DNA of 64,000 nucleotides from an uncultured Armatimonadota bacterium (GCA_903910385.1 CAIVZM010000002.1:29751-93750), one strand, 5' to 3'; positions 33,989 to 43,844 are shown, counted from the stretch's first letter. Notes: generated from the sequence alone by a model not told the origin. Translations and numbers: made by a program.

Positions 33989-35440
33989 TTGAATCGAAGG
34001 CTTTTTGTTTTGCGACTTCCAATAGCTTTCCTACTGGCGCCTGTTTTGCTGGCGTCCGCCGCATTCGGGCAGGTCAGCGGGGATTCGTTGACTCTGACCA
34101 TCCTGCATACGAACGATCTGCATGGTCATATCGTACCGTTCGCCTACACGGAAACGGAACGCAGTAAAGAGGAAAAAGAATCCGTTGGCGGTGCGGCGCG
34201 GCGAGCGACCTTGATCCGCCGTTTGAAGAAAGAAATTAAGAATCCGGTCATTGTTGTAGATTCCGGTGACGCCTTTACGCGTGGTCCTCTTACAAACGCC
34301 TACGAAGGAATCGCTGACATTGAAGCGATGAATGCCGTCGGTTATGAACTGGGAGCAATCGGCAACAACGAATTCAAATCGAAAGACGCCATAGAAGCTA
34401 CGGATGCCTCCGGGGCGCAGTTCTCCCTTTTGCGATTTATTCGTCGTTCCCGGTTCCCCTGGCTTTGTGCGAATGCTGTCACGGAGAAGGGCGCGTTGCT
34501 GGATGGCGTTCAACCTTATGTCGTTCGGGAGTTCGCCGGTAATGGCGGACCCGTTCGCGTCGGGTTTCTGGGTCTGACTGCTCCCCGATCCGCCAGTTAT
34601 CCTCAGGTGAAGGGTTGGAAAATTACTGATCCGGTCGCGTCGGCTAAGGAATACCTGCCCAAAGTCCGAGCTGAGTCGGATGTCGTAGTGGCATTGACGC
34701 ATATTGGCACACTGTTGGACGCGAAACTGGCTGCGGAAACCACGGGAATAGAAGCTATCGTCGGCGGCGATTCGCATACCTTCCTTTACAAGGCGATGGA
34801 AATCAAGAATGCCGATGGGTCGCGTATCGTTCCCATTACTCAAACTGGAGAATTTGGCGTTAATCTGGGGCGTTTCGATCTGAACTTTAAGAAATCGGAA
34901 GGCATCTGGAAACTCGCCAGCTACCGTTACGAATTGATTCCGGTCAGTAAGGATATTCCGGAAGCGGGTGATGTCAAAGCGGTCATTGAACCATTCCTCA
35001 AACCAATGATGGAGTTGGTCGGAAGGTTGCCCGATAACCGAATTGGGAAAAGCCCGGAGGAAAGAACGCGCCTCTCTACGCTGGCAGTCTGCGACGCCTT
35101 AAAACGGCAGACCGGGGCTGATTTCGCGGTAAACCCGCTGGGTGGCGGATTTTTCAATGTATTTCGAGACCGCAATATTCGCCGGTTCGATGTCTATGCC
35201 ATGATGCCATTCAAAAATGTCGCTGTGATTGCCAATGTCCCGGGAGCGCTACTTCAGGAAATTTCCCGACAGAAAGACAACATCATTTCCGGAGATATTC
35301 TTTCGGTAGATGCTGCCCGAACGTATAAAGTGGCATTGGTGGATTTTATCGCCCGAGATTCCTACAAAATACCGGATACAAGTTTCACCAGTACTGGTAA
35401 GGACATCAGGGAACTGTTCATCGCCGACCTTCCTAAATAA
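33989..35440 (+). CDS. 5'-nucleotidase/2',3'-cyclic phosphodiesterase family phosphoesterase
   Basis: The 483-residue exported protein has a signal peptide (hydrophobic core about 5-24). A calcineurin-like domain follows with LTILHTNDLHGHIVPF, VVDSGDAFTRGP and VALTHIGTL, and then the C-terminal 5'-nucleotidase domain (LSTLAVCDALKRQTGADFAV). The GNH(D/E) motif reads AIGNNEFKS: the histidine is asparagine, so catalysis may be weakened. The start is TTG at 33989 with GAGGAAACGGA upstream; the nearby ATG is out of frame. Confidence 0.84.
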   Translation: MNRRLFVLRLPIAFLLAPVLLASAAFGQVSGDSLTLTILHTNDLHGHIVPFAYTETERSKEEKESVGGAARRATLIRRLKKEIKNPVIVVDSGDAFTRGPLTNAYEGIADIEAMNAVGYELGAIGNNEFKSKDAIEATDASGAQFSLLRFIRRSRFPWLCANAVTEKGALLDGVQPYVVREFAGNGGPVRVGFLGLTAPRSASYPQVKGWKITDPVASAKEYLPKVRAESDVVVALTHIGTLLDAKLAAETTGIEAIVGGDSHTFLYKAMEIKNADGSRIVPITQTGEFGVNLGRFDLNFKKSEGIWKLASYRYELIPVSKDIPEAGDVKAVIEPFLKPMMELVGRLPDNRIGKSPEERTRLSTLAVCDALKRQTGADFAVNPLGGGFFNVFRDRNIRRFDVYAMMPFKNVAVIANVPGALLQEISRQKDNIISGDILSVDAARTYKVALVDFIARDSYKIPDTSFTSTGKDIRELFIADLPK

Positions 35441-35478
35441 AGTAGCGTTTGAAAAGGTAGGCGGAAAGGTATTTAACG

Positions 35479-36393
35479 ATGGAAAAGCGAAGGATCGGTT
35501 CACTGGAAGTTTCTCTTGTCGGACTGGGGTGCAACAATTTTGGCGGACGATTAGATCTCGCAGCGACGGAAAATGTACTGTACTCAGCCATTGATGCCGG
35601 AATTAACTTTTTTGACACGGCGGATATCTACGGCGGGACGAAAAGTGAAGAGTACATGGGTCTTGCCCTGCGATCTCGCCGTGATGAAGTGATTCTTGCG
35701 ACGAAATTCGGAATCAAAATCGACGATGAACGCCCCGGAGGCGGCAAACCAGAGTATATCCTTCGCGCTGTCGAAGATAGCCTGAGACGCTTACAGACAG
35801 ACCGGATCGATCTGTACCAGATTCATCGACCAGATGAAGATACGCCTGTCGCCGACACTATAGAAGCGCTGAACAAACTGGTGGTCGCCGGTAAAGTGCG
35901 TGAGATCGGTTGTTCCAATTTCTCCGCCAAACAACTAGAAGAAGCGGAAACGGTGGCGGGGTCCGGGGCGATGTTTGTCAGTGTCCAGAACGAATACAGT
36001 CTTCTAAAGCGCGACCCGGAGATGGATGGTGTCCTTGTGGAATGCGCCCGTCAGGGGATCGGTTTTTTACCCTATTTTCCGCTGGCGAGCGGTCTTCTCT
36101 CCGGTAAGTATCGCAAGAACCAACCGCACCCGGAAGGGACACGGATCAAACCGGACTCAAAGGCGTTGGACGACAACGTTCTCGATACTGTCGAAGCATT
36201 GATCCGCTTTGCACAGGTACGCGGACATACGATCTTAGAACTGGCATTCGCCTATCTCACAGCGCAACCACAAGTGTCTTCGGTAATTGCGGGGGCGACA
36301 AAAACGGAACAGATCGCCCACAATGCCGCCGCTGTGGACTGGAAATTGAATGATGCCGAACTTGACTCTGTCCGGGCGATTTTGCAATCTTAG
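35479..36393 (+). CDS. aldo/keto reductase
   Basis: The 304-residue TIM-barrel NADPH oxidoreductase has the tetrad Asp, Tyr, Lys, His visible in NFFDTADIYGGTKSEEYMG (D, Y), LATKFGIK (K) and LYQIHRPDEDTPV (H). It is a typical member of the YdhF/general stress reductase group. The physiological substrate is not evident. The start has GCGGAAAGG upstream. It stands alone, with a minus-strand gene converging at its end. Confidence 0.9.
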   Translation: MEKRRIGSLEVSLVGLGCNNFGGRLDLAATENVLYSAIDAGINFFDTADIYGGTKSEEYMGLALRSRRDEVILATKFGIKIDDERPGGGKPEYILRAVEDSLRRLQTDRIDLYQIHRPDEDTPVADTIEALNKLVVAGKVREIGCSNFSAKQLEEAETVAGSGAMFVSVQNEYSLLKRDPEMDGVLVECARQGIGFLPYFPLASGLLSGKYRKNQPHPEGTRIKPDSKALDDNVLDTVEALIRFAQVRGHTILELAFAYLTAQPQVSSVIAGATKTEQIAHNAAAVDWKLNDAELDSVRAILQS

Positions 36394-36401
36394 TCTAAAA
36401 A

Positions 36402-37142
36402 TCAATGATGAAGCGCCCGTGTTAAAAATTCGCGGGTTCGGATTTCTTTCGGATTCTCGAAAATAATTTCCGGAGGTCCCTGTTCCAGAATGCGTCCCGC
36501 ATCAAGAAAACAAACACGGTGAGCTACTTCGCGACAAAATCCCATCTCATGGGTAGCAATCAGCATCGTTCGCCCTTGCGCGGCTAAAAGTCGGATTACC
36601 TCCAGTACCTCTCCGACCAATTCGGGATCCAGGGCGGAGGTGGGTTCATCAAAAAGCAGGACGGCAGGATTCATCGCCAGTGCACGAGCGATGGCGACCC
36701 GCTGTTGCTGTCCTCCCGAAAGCTCGCCCGGATAATTGTCGGCTTTCTCCGCCAGTTGTACCTGCGCCAGAAGTTTTTCTCCTTCTTCCCTCGCTTTTTC
36801 TGCATCGATCCTGCGAACTTTACGGGGCGCAAGAGTCACATTTTGCAATGCAGTCAGATGCGGAAAGAGATTGAAGCGCTGGAATACCATTCCCACTTCC
36901 TGTCGCAACACGTTCAGCGAAGCGGGATCGCTTCTGGTAGTCTTTCCCCGAAAGGAAATGGTTCCCGATGTCGGCGACTCCAGATGGTTGATGCAACGAA
37001 GCAACGTGGACTTTCCGCTACCGCTCGATCCGATCAAGCCAATCACTTCGCCTTCCGCAACCGAAAGGGAAATGCCTTTCAGCACCTCGTTCCGCCCAAA
37101 CGATTTCACAAGATTATCCACGGTCAATATGGCGCCGGACAT
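36402..37142 (-). CDS. amino-acid ABC transporter ATP-binding protein
   Basis: The 246-residue ATPase of the polar amino-acid uptake (HisP/GlnQ) type powers the fused importer encoded just upstream. It shows Walker [10 protein letters not shown], the Q-loop [17 protein letters not shown], the signature [15 protein letters not shown], Walker [14 protein letters not shown] and the switch ATHEMGF. The start was taken at the ATG at 37142, which overlaps the stop of the permease gene (TAATG), rather than 13 codons upstream. It is the last gene of the pair. Confidence 0.93.
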   Translation of the reverse strand: MSGAILTVDNLVKSFGRNEVLKGISLSVAEGEVIGLIGSSGSGKSTLLRCINHLESPTSGTISFRGKTTRSDPASLNVLRQEVGMVFQRFNLFPHLTALQNVTLAPRKVRRIDAEKAREEGEKLLAQVQLAEKADNYPGELSGGQQQRVAIARALAMNPAVLLFDEPTSALDPELVGEVLEVIRLLAAQGRTMLIATHEMGFCREVAHRVCFLDAGRILEQGPPEIIFENPKEIRTREFLTRALHH

Positions 37143-38737
37143 TATTTCGCTCCTTTCGGCGTTCGGCGGACGAATTGCCACCGAGATTCGAGGCGGCGGA
37201 CCAGCGCCGTGAGAGGCAGAGTCATCGCCAGATAGATGCAGGCGACGGCGAGATAAATGGTGGTGGGTGAACCGGCATTCGTTGCAGTTTCTTTTCCCAC
37301 TCGCATCAATTCCGATAATGCAACCACTGACACCAGAGACGAATCTTTCAACAGCGCCGCTGCCTCATTCGTCAAGGGGGGAAGCACCCGACGTATGGTC
37401 TGGGGAAGAATGACATATCGCATGGTCTGTCCGCCCGTCATACCGAGAGCCTGCGCTGCCTCTCGTTGACCCGTATCGATACTTTCGATGCCAGCGCGGA
37501 AGATCTCGGCGACATAGGCGGCGGCATTGAGCGAAAGCGCCGCGACGCCCGATAAAAACGCTGGCAGAGAAATCCCCAGAGCTGGAAGGACAAAGTAGAT
37601 CACATAAATCTGCATCAATAACGGAGTTCCACGGACAATCTCAATATAGACCATCGCGATACCTCGCAGGAGTCCGAAATGGGAAAGTCGCGCAAGAGCG
37701 ACCAGTAGCCCGAGCGGAACCCCGATCAGCAACGTGACCGCCGTCAACAGTAGAGTCAGTCGCGCCCCGGTCAGTAAGATTGGCAACGCAGTCTTGAGGA
37801 TGTCTGGGCGTAGGGAAAACGCCGATCCGGTGAGGGCTGTATCCGCTTCCTTGATCGCAGGCTTCGCCATTGCGGCGGCAGTAGAGGCGACGATTTCCGG
37901 GGGGATAAGTGCGCCAGCGTTCCGAACTTCGTGGAGTTTTGCCAACGTCGCCAACGGGAGCGGTTCCTGCATCCACTTTTCGTAGATGCGGGCGTATCGT
38001 CCGTCCGTCATGATGCGCTCCAGCGCGACATTGATAGCTGCGACCAGATCGCGACCTTGTCGGCGAGCGACGATTCCCAGATTTTCTTCCACAAAGGGCG
38101 TTTTCGAAGTGACTTCCATCTCAGGATAGCCCTTGCGAATAATATCCTTGAATGCAGGCAAATCGCCGACGGCTCCGTCCGACTTTTTGTTGCGTGTATC
38201 CAGAATACCGTCCTGTAGCGTATCAAATCGGTGGATGCGGTCTTTAGGCATGCCGCGTTTTTCCATCGAATATTGTCCCGTAGTTTCCGACTGCACCGCC
38301 GCGATACGATTTTCCCCGAGCAAGTCGTCCGGCCCGTTGATACGGGTATCGCCTTTTCTTCGCGCCACCACCTGCCCGGAAAGGAAGTAGGGACGACTGA
38401 AGGTATATCCTTTCTTACGCTCTTCGGTGATAGTGACGCCGGACATGACGAGATCCACCTTGTCCGTTTCCAGCGCTGCGAAGACGCCCGACCATTCCAT
38501 CGAAATAAACTGGACTTTGACGCCGAGTTCCTTGCCTAACTCGTCCCCGATATCCCGGTCAAAACCGACCACATTTTCATTCTCGATGTATTCAAAGGGA
38601 GGATACGTTGCATCGGTCGCAATTCTTAAGGCTCCCCGAGAACGGACGCGGGCGAGGTCTTCATCCGCACAAGCGGGACGGAGACTGCAAGCGACGAGGA
38701 AAGGGAGGAGAATGAGACGGAGAATACAGCGTTTCAT
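37142..38737 (-). CDS. amino-acid ABC importer: substrate-binding protein fused to permease
   Basis: The 531-residue protein combines an exported binding domain and a membrane domain in one chain. A signal peptide (about 1-24) is followed by a solute-binding domain (about 27-245: [47 protein letters not shown]), a linker, and a permease (about 310-525) with the EAA loop [28 protein letters not shown]. This resembles the GlnP-type fusions of lactic acid bacteria. The ligand cannot be read but a polar amino acid is likely. The partner ATPase overlaps its stop. Confidence 0.9.
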   Translation of the reverse strand: MKRCILRLILLPFLVACSLRPACADEDLARVRSRGALRIATDATYPPFEYIENENVVGFDRDIGDELGKELGVKVQFISMEWSGVFAALETDKVDLVMSGVTITEERKKGYTFSRPYFLSGQVVARRKGDTRINGPDDLLGENRIAAVQSETTGQYSMEKRGMPKDRIHRFDTLQDGILDTRNKKSDGAVGDLPAFKDIIRKGYPEMEVTSKTPFVEENLGIVARRQGRDLVAAINVALERIMTDGRYARIYEKWMQEPLPLATLAKLHEVRNAGALIPPEIVASTAAAMAKPAIKEADTALTGSAFSLRPDILKTALPILLTGARLTLLLTAVTLLIGVPLGLLVALARLSHFGLLRGIAMVYIEIVRGTPLLMQIYVIYFVLPALGISLPAFLSGVAALSLNAAAYVAEIFRAGIESIDTGQREAAQALGMTGGQTMRYVILPQTIRRVLPPLTNEAAALLKDSSLVSVVALSELMRVGKETATNAGSPTTIYLAVACIYLAMTLPLTALVRRLESRWQFVRRTPKGAK

Positions 38738-38827
38738 AGGTAGTATTTCCGCGTGATCGTAAGATTACCCTTCGTCTACTTCTTTCATGTACCCACCATA
38801 GCCCGATTAACTCGGAAAAGTCTGAGG

Positions 38828-38833
38828 TACAAT
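38828..38833 (+). promoter_or_regulatory. -10 box of a leaderless promoter for the epimerase gene
   Basis: TACAAT followed by 8 nt and ATG at 38842. Confidence 0.6.
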
Positions 38834-38841
38834 GAGATTCT

Positions 38842-39579
38842 ATGGAACGATTGAACGTGTTATTGACCGGCGCGGGGGGGAATATCGGCAAGGTATTGAC
38901 GCCGCCATTCAAGGAATGGTTTAACCTGCGTCTACTGGATAAAACCCCGATCGAAGGGGAACCCGATACAATTATCGTGGATTTGCAGGATCGTCCTGCT
39001 CTCGATCAAGCGATGCAGGGTATCGATGTCGTATTGCACCTTGCCGCCTATCCCAATGAAGCGGATTTTCTGGAAGTCCTCGTTCCGAACAATGTCGTCG
39101 GACTTTATAATACGTTTGAAGCGGCGAAGGGAGCAGGGGTACGCCGTCTGATCTTTGCGTCTACGGTTCAGACCATTGGAAACAACCCTCCGGGAACGGT
39201 GCGTATCGGCGATTTGCCAAATCCTTGGACATTATACGGGGCAACCAAACTGCTCGGCGAAGCGATGGGACGACAATACCATCACGCGCATGGTCTGGAA
39301 TTCATTGCAGTCCGCATCGGCGCATTTCAACCGTATGACAGCGATGTGATGCGAAAATGGAAAGGCACTCGCGATATCTGGCTTTCTCCCAGGGATGCGG
39401 TCAATATATTTCGGCTCTGTATCGAGAAGCCTGATCTCAAAAATGAGACTCTGTTCGCGAGTTCCATCACGGAATGGGAACGTATGGATAGGACGCCGCT
39501 TCGTCAAATTCTCGGGTATACTCCGCAGGACGATATTCGCCAACTTTTGCCGGAACTATATCCCGATACCCAGTCGTAA
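38842..39579 (+). CDS. NAD-dependent epimerase/dehydratase family protein
   Basis: The 245-residue short-chain reductase-like protein has the NAD-binding VLLTGAGGNIGKVL at the N-terminus, an Asp in the second strand region (VDLQDRPAL), FASTVQTIGNN with the serine/threonine position, and the YGATKLLGEAM catalytic Tyr-xxx-Lys. It resembles uronate dehydrogenases and related sugar epimerases; the substrate is unknown. It is followed after 9 nt by an uncharacterised gene, with which it may be cotranscribed. Confidence 0.85.
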   Translation: MERLNVLLTGAGGNIGKVLTPPFKEWFNLRLLDKTPIEGEPDTIIVDLQDRPALDQAMQGIDVVLHLAAYPNEADFLEVLVPNNVVGLYNTFEAAKGAGVRRLIFASTVQTIGNNPPGTVRIGDLPNPWTLYGATKLLGEAMGRQYHHAHGLEFIAVRIGAFQPYDSDVMRKWKGTRDIWLSPRDAVNIFRLCIEKPDLKNETLFASSITEWERMDRTPLRQILGYTPQDDIRQLLPELYPDTQS

Positions 39580-39588
39580 CCCCTTGAA

Positions 39589-40275
39589 ATGGTAGAAATT
39601 CCGCCCTATTTTCTTCTTCGTCCTCCGATGCCGACGGACCCGGAGGTTATCCATTCTTTCGAAAGGCTTCTTGAATCCGCTGTAGAGAGGGGATGGGAAA
39701 CGCCGATCGAATATACGCTTTCCGCGCCAAAGTGGCAGTTCCTGTGTTGGATTGCGGAGAACCGGGACATTGTTCTCCATGGTTCCGGTAACAGCGACAT
39801 CGATCATTTCGAGCCGCGTAAAGCGAACGATATCAATGAATTTGGCGACCGCAATGCGATATATGCGGCATCGGATGGCATCTGGCCCATGTATTTCGCT
39901 ATCCTGGATCGCGAACGATACCCAATGACGCTCAGTAATGGTTGTTTTCATAGAGTATCGTTTTCAGGCGGGGACGAGGAGACTTTTTACTTTTTCTCCA
40001 TTACTGAGGACGCGCGCAAAAACCGGCCCTACCGAAGCGGAACTGTTTATCTGCTTCCGCGAAAGTCGTTCGAACCACAACCATCGATCCTTTTCAAGGG
40101 GATGGAGATTCGGGTGGCGCAGTGGGCAAGCCCGACTCCAGTCACTCCACTGGCGAAAATGATTGTCCATCCCGAAGATTTCCCCTTTCTGTCGGAAATG
40201 CGCGGTCATAACGACAAAATCATGTTTGAACGCGCCTCCGCCGATCCAGATGGTTTTCCCTGGCTGGATGAGTAG
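39589..40275 (+). CDS. uncharacterised conserved protein with possible ADP-ribosyltransferase-like motifs
   Basis: The 228-residue protein was not assigned to a family. A conserved-looking core reads VLHGSGNSDIDHFEPRK, then ANDINEFGDRNAIYAASD and WPMYFAILDR. The HGS...PR...(V/I)YAASD...FA arrangement recalls the small ADP-ribosyltransferase and RNA 2'-phosphotransferase folds, which use a histidine, a tyrosine and a third residue. The match is by eye only. There is no signal peptide or membrane helix. It starts 9 nt after the epimerase stop. Confidence 0.55.
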   Translation: MVEIPPYFLLRPPMPTDPEVIHSFERLLESAVERGWETPIEYTLSAPKWQFLCWIAENRDIVLHGSGNSDIDHFEPRKANDINEFGDRNAIYAASDGIWPMYFAILDRERYPMTLSNGCFHRVSFSGGDEETFYFFSITEDARKNRPYRSGTVYLLPRKSFEPQPSILFKGMEIRVAQWASPTPVTPLAKMIVHPEDFPFLSEMRGHNDKIMFERASADPDGFPWLDE

Positions 40276-40365
40276 TCGATAAGTAAAACGAAACCGGTTA
40301 TAGCTTCCATCAAAATTGTTTTTTGTTCGCCTTTCGTTCCCTCTTGTATATGACATTGCCTGTGG

Positions 40366-40371
40366 TATACT
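40366..40371 (+). promoter_or_regulatory. -10 box of a leaderless promoter for the ABC-2 exporter operon
   Basis: TATACT followed by 8 nt and a GTG start at 40380; a TTGTAT -35 candidate (40344-40349) lies 16 nt upstream. The position of this box decides the start codon of the ATPase. Confidence 0.65.
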
Positions 40372-40379
40372 GCCTCCCT

Positions 40380-41363
40380 GTGCCTCAAATTATCGTAGAA
40401 AATCTGGTTAAGACCTATCAGGTGGCGGAACGCCCAATTGGGGTGTTAGGGGGGCTGAAAGCGCTGGCGTGGCCCCGGTATAAGACCGTGACCGCTCTGG
40501 AGGGAGTTTCCTTTTCTCTGGAATCCGGGGAACTGGTCGGATATATCGGTCCCAACGGAGCCGGAAAATCTACGACCGTCAAGGCGTTGACCGGGATACT
40601 CGTTCCTGATTCCGGGCGCGTTGAGGTAATGGGGCGAATTCCATGGAAGGAGCGTGTCGCCCACGTAGCGAGGATCGGTGTCGTCTTCGGGCAACGCTCT
40701 CAATTGTGGTGGGACTTACCCACCATAGAGTCCTTTGATCTTCTCAAAGAAATCTATAAAACGCCGACGCCGAAATATGTGCAAACGCGAGATGAACTCG
40801 TTGATCGTCTTTCGCTGAGCGAACTTTTAAATGTGCCAGTGCGCCAACTCTCACTCGGTCAAAGAATGCGGTGCGAACTGGCGGCATCCCTTTTACACTC
40901 ACCGGATATTCTCTTCCTGGATGAACCGACTATTGGACTGGATGCAGTATCCAAATTGGCGGTGCGTGATTTCATGCGGGTGTTGAATCGCGAACGTGGC
41001 GTGACGGTAATTCTGACGACGCACGATATGGATGATATCGAGGCCCTGTGCTCGAGAGTCATTTTGATCGCAGGAGGCAAAATCCTTTCGGATGGTTCGC
41101 TATCTTCTTTAAGAGCGCAGGTGACTCAGGAACGCTGGCTGATCGTCGATCTTGAAGAACAGTCAGCGCCGCCTTGCGGACAGGATTTCGAAATAGTATC
41201 GCAACAGGGAGATCGTTTCACGCTTCGATATCAGCCCGCGCAGACGGACACGGCGGGACTGATCGGGAGGATCGCTGCGCAATGTTCCGTTCGCGACTTG
41301 CGTGTGGAAGAACCGCCCATTGAAGAAATCATTGCCCGACTCTACGGCGGAGCGGGAAAATGA
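40380..41363 (+). CDS. ABC-2 type exporter ATP-binding protein
   Basis: The 327-residue ATPase has Walker A IGPNGAGKSTTVKALTG, the signature LSLGQRMRCELAASLL, Walker B ILFLDEPTIGLD and the switch TTHDMDDIEAL. About 80 further C-terminal residues follow (after 240). It pairs with two permease genes downstream, an ABC-2 transporter with separate subunits (COG4586/4587/3694-like) of unknown substrate. The GTG start at 40380 lies 8 nt after a good -10 box; the longer frame begins upstream of the promoter and is rejected. The stop overlaps the first permease ATG. Confidence 0.9.
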   Translation: MPQIIVENLVKTYQVAERPIGVLGGLKALAWPRYKTVTALEGVSFSLESGELVGYIGPNGAGKSTTVKALTGILVPDSGRVEVMGRIPWKERVAHVARIGVVFGQRSQLWWDLPTIESFDLLKEIYKTPTPKYVQTRDELVDRLSLSELLNVPVRQLSLGQRMRCELAASLLHSPDILFLDEPTIGLDAVSKLAVRDFMRVLNRERGVTVILTTHDMDDIEALCSRVILIAGGKILSDGSLSSLRAQVTQERWLIVDLEEQSAPPCGQDFEIVSQQGDRFTLRYQPAQTDTAGLIGRIAAQCSVRDLRVEEPPIEEIIARLYGGAGK

Positions 41364-42157
41364 AAGCCTACTTCGCCCTGTTTTCCGCTCGATTTCGAAT
41401 GTTGTTGCAATATCGCGCCGCCGCGATCGCCGGCTTCGGGACGCAACTGGCATTCGGTCTGATTCTGGTAATGATCCTGGAAGCGTTCTATCGGAGCGGA
41501 AATGCAGAGCAACCACTCACTCAGGCTCAGGCGGTCACTTACACCTGGTTAGGGCAGGCGTTTCTGGGAATGTTGCCATATACTGCGAACCCTGACCCGG
41601 AAGTTCGGGACATGATCCGAAGCGGCGCTGTGGCGTATGAACTGGCGCTTCCGCTGGATTTATACACACTCTGGTACGCCCGCGCCATCGCATCACGCTC
41701 CGCGCCAACATTGTTACGATGTTTCCCCCTGCTGTTCGTCGCCTATCTCTTTCTGGGAATGACGCTACCGCCTTCTCTGGCTTCCGGCGCGGCTTTTCTG
41801 GTTTCGCTTTTGGCGGCGTTGTTTCTGGTGTCCGCCTTTTCCGTCTTGATTACGGTATCCCTGATGTGGACTGTCTCCGGAGATGGGATCGCACGTTTGT
41901 TGCCGTCTCTGGTTTTTCTCTGTTGTGGATTGATCATTCCGCTTCCGCTTTTTCCCGACTGGGCGCAGGGAATCCTGAATATTTTGCCTTTTCGCGGGAT
42001 GGCGGATGCTCCCTTTCGACTGTATCTGGGTCACCTGCCTCCGGGGGACGTTTTCGCCATCGTGGCTCATCAGTTACTCTGGACGTTGGCGTTCGTTCTG
42101 CTGGGTAAATGGCTGGTTGGATTAGGATCACGGCGTCTGGTGGTTCAGGGAGGATGA
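41360..42157 (+). CDS. ABC-2 permease subunit
   Basis: The 265-residue membrane protein has about six hydrophobic segments and belongs to the ABC-2 permease group that works with the ATPase just upstream (overlap ATGA). The conserved ALFSARFRMLLQYRAAAIAGF start and the central QAFLGMLPYTANPDPEVRDMI fit the COG4587-like subunit. It overlaps the second permease gene by a few bases, giving a three-gene operon. Confidence 0.82.
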   Translation: MKAYFALFSARFRMLLQYRAAAIAGFGTQLAFGLILVMILEAFYRSGNAEQPLTQAQAVTYTWLGQAFLGMLPYTANPDPEVRDMIRSGAVAYELALPLDLYTLWYARAIASRSAPTLLRCFPLLFVAYLFLGMTLPPSLASGAAFLVSLLAALFLVSAFSVLITVSLMWTVSGDGIARLLPSLVFLCCGLIIPLPLFPDWAQGILNILPFRGMADAPFRLYLGHLPPGDVFAIVAHQLLWTLAFVLLGKWLVGLGSRRLVVQGG

Positions 42158-42969
42158 TGAAAGACCTGCGAGACAATTTTCGATTGTACTTGCTTTGTAT
42201 CGCGCTCTCGCTCCGGGGGCAGATGCAATATCGGGCGTCATTTTTTTTATACTCTTTGGGGCAGTTTGTCGCTATAGGGATCGAATTTATCGGCTTGTGG
42301 GCGCTCTTCCATCGTTTCGGGAATCTCAAGGGATGGACACTTGCTGAAGTGGCTCTCCTTTATGGAATGGCGAATGTTGCGTTTTCAATAGCGGATACCT
42401 TCGGAAGGGGATTCGATACATTCAGCGGGTTGGTGAAAAACGGAGAGTTCGACCGCCTATTGACACGACCCCGACCGACGACATTGATGGTGGCAGCACG
42501 TGAGTTTCCCGCCATGCGTATCGGGCGGTTACTACAGGGAGCGATCGTTCTGGTTTGGGCAGCGATAGCTCTACAGGTACACTGGACAATTCCGAAGATT
42601 TTTCTGCTGGTCGGGGCTATCATTGGCGGCGCCTGCACATTCATCGGGTTATTTGTCTTGCAGGCGACTTTGTGCTTCTGGACTATCGAATCGCTGGAAA
42701 TCGTCAATGCAGTTACGTATGGCGGAACGTTGACAGCGCAATATCCCATGACTATCTACCGACCCTGGTTTCGCTACTTTTTCACCTTCGTCATTCCGTT
42801 AGCCTGTCTCAACTATATTCCGGTATCCGCTTTACTCGATCGTCAGGCGACGCTGGGAGTACCCGAAGCCTTCCCCTATTTCGCGCCCTTTATCGGCGTT
42901 CTGTTTCTCCTGATGAGCCTGCGAGTCTGGAAGTTCGGCGAGCGAAAATATTGTTCTACAGGCAGTTGA
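42154..42969 (+). CDS. ABC-2 permease subunit (second)
   Basis: The 271-residue protein has about six hydrophobic segments and resembles the COG3694-like partner of the preceding subunit: GQMQYRASFFLYSLGQFV, LLYGMANVAFSIADTFGRGF, LLTRPRPTTLMV. The start is the ATG at 42154 or the next codon (ATGATG), overlapping the previous stop; the earlier frame is not used. It ends the exporter operon. Confidence 0.83.
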   Translation: MMKDLRDNFRLYLLCIALSLRGQMQYRASFFLYSLGQFVAIGIEFIGLWALFHRFGNLKGWTLAEVALLYGMANVAFSIADTFGRGFDTFSGLVKNGEFDRLLTRPRPTTLMVAAREFPAMRIGRLLQGAIVLVWAAIALQVHWTIPKIFLLVGAIIGGACTFIGLFVLQATLCFWTIESLEIVNAVTYGGTLTAQYPMTIYRPWFRYFFTFVIPLACLNYIPVSALLDRQATLGVPEAFPYFAPFIGVLFLLMSLRVWKFGERKYCSTGS

Positions 42970-43015
42970 TGGCGCCGTGCGATCCACGAATCAGCCTACG
43001 GTGATCATAGGCATC

Positions 43016-43831
43016 TCAATAGATTTTTACTGACGGTCCCGGAGGGCGGTAGAAATTTTCCGCATACATCTCGCAAAATCGTTCTATGCTCCCGGCGCTG
43101 CGAACTCGTTCTGATGAACCGGGCAGTTCCGCTACTCCGTGCGCCACTTCATGTACGAGGACGCGTTTTACGACGAAAATCCTGTACGCTTCCAGGGGCC
43201 AGATGGAATAGAGGCGGTTATTCTCACCCCATTCTGTCTTGCCTCCGAAGCGAATGACATCGCTGGTTCCTTCCGAGCGTCCCAGCAAACGACGCCCCGA
43301 TTTACCCTCCCCGGCAAGTTTGATAGCGCAATGCAATCGGATCTCCCCATCTAACCAGTCTCCGTCTGCACCGGTATTCCGCTGGTTAGAAAGGCGAACT
43401 TCATGGACAGGAGCTACATGTTCCGCCGGTAACTCCATCAGCGTCTGGCGAATATCTTCATAGGTGACGGGATAAATGAATCCTTCCGGCAACGGATCGG
43501 AGAGATAGCGGATTCGGGATTTTTTCTGTGTCGCAGGTAAGGGAGCATCCGTAAAGGGCGATTCTATAGGCATTAATCGGGCAGGCTCAGCAATTATTCC
43601 TTCCAGCTTTTCACGCAAACTGAGAATCTTGCCTCGAAGAGCGAACAGACGACCGGTCTCAGCATCTTGCGCTTTCACTTCATCCGAGTAAAACTCAGTG
43701 CGACCTCGCGCTATATCCATGAGAACACGAAGGAACTGGGAATCCTTGCGTTTCTTCTCTGCCGTCAATCGCTCGATATATTCCAACTCGAATGCTTCAA
43801 GTTGTCGCCAATCACGCGCACTTTTTGCCAT
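43016..43831 (-). CDS. putative HEVAH-motif metallopeptidase
   Basis: The 271-residue protein has an N-terminal helical, probably coiled-coil part (about 10-80) and a zinc-binding HEVAH motif at 227-231 followed by ERFCEMYAENFY, where E250, E254 or E258 could be a third ligand. No family was recognised. The segment around 150-220 seems beta-rich. There is no signal peptide. The ATG at 43831 has a TACAAT 7 nt upstream. The protease role is inferred from the motif alone. Confidence 0.6.
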   Translation of the reverse strand: MAKSARDWRQLEAFELEYIERLTAEKKRKDSQFLRVLMDIARGRTEFYSDEVKAQDAETGRLFALRGKILSLREKLEGIIAEPARLMPIESPFTDAPLPATQKKSRIRYLSDPLPEGFIYPVTYEDIRQTLMELPAEHVAPVHEVRLSNQRNTGADGDWLDGEIRLHCAIKLAGEGKSGRRLLGRSEGTSDVIRFGGKTEWGENNRLYSIWPLEAYRIFVVKRVLVHEVAHGVAELPGSSERVRSAGSIERFCEMYAENFYRPPGPSVKIY

Positions 43832-43838
43832 TATTTTG

Positions 43839-43844
43839 ATTGTA
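43839..43844 (-). promoter_or_regulatory. -10 box of a leaderless promoter for the HEVAH gene
   Basis: Minus-strand TACAAT, 7 nt before the ATG at 43831. Confidence 0.6.
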
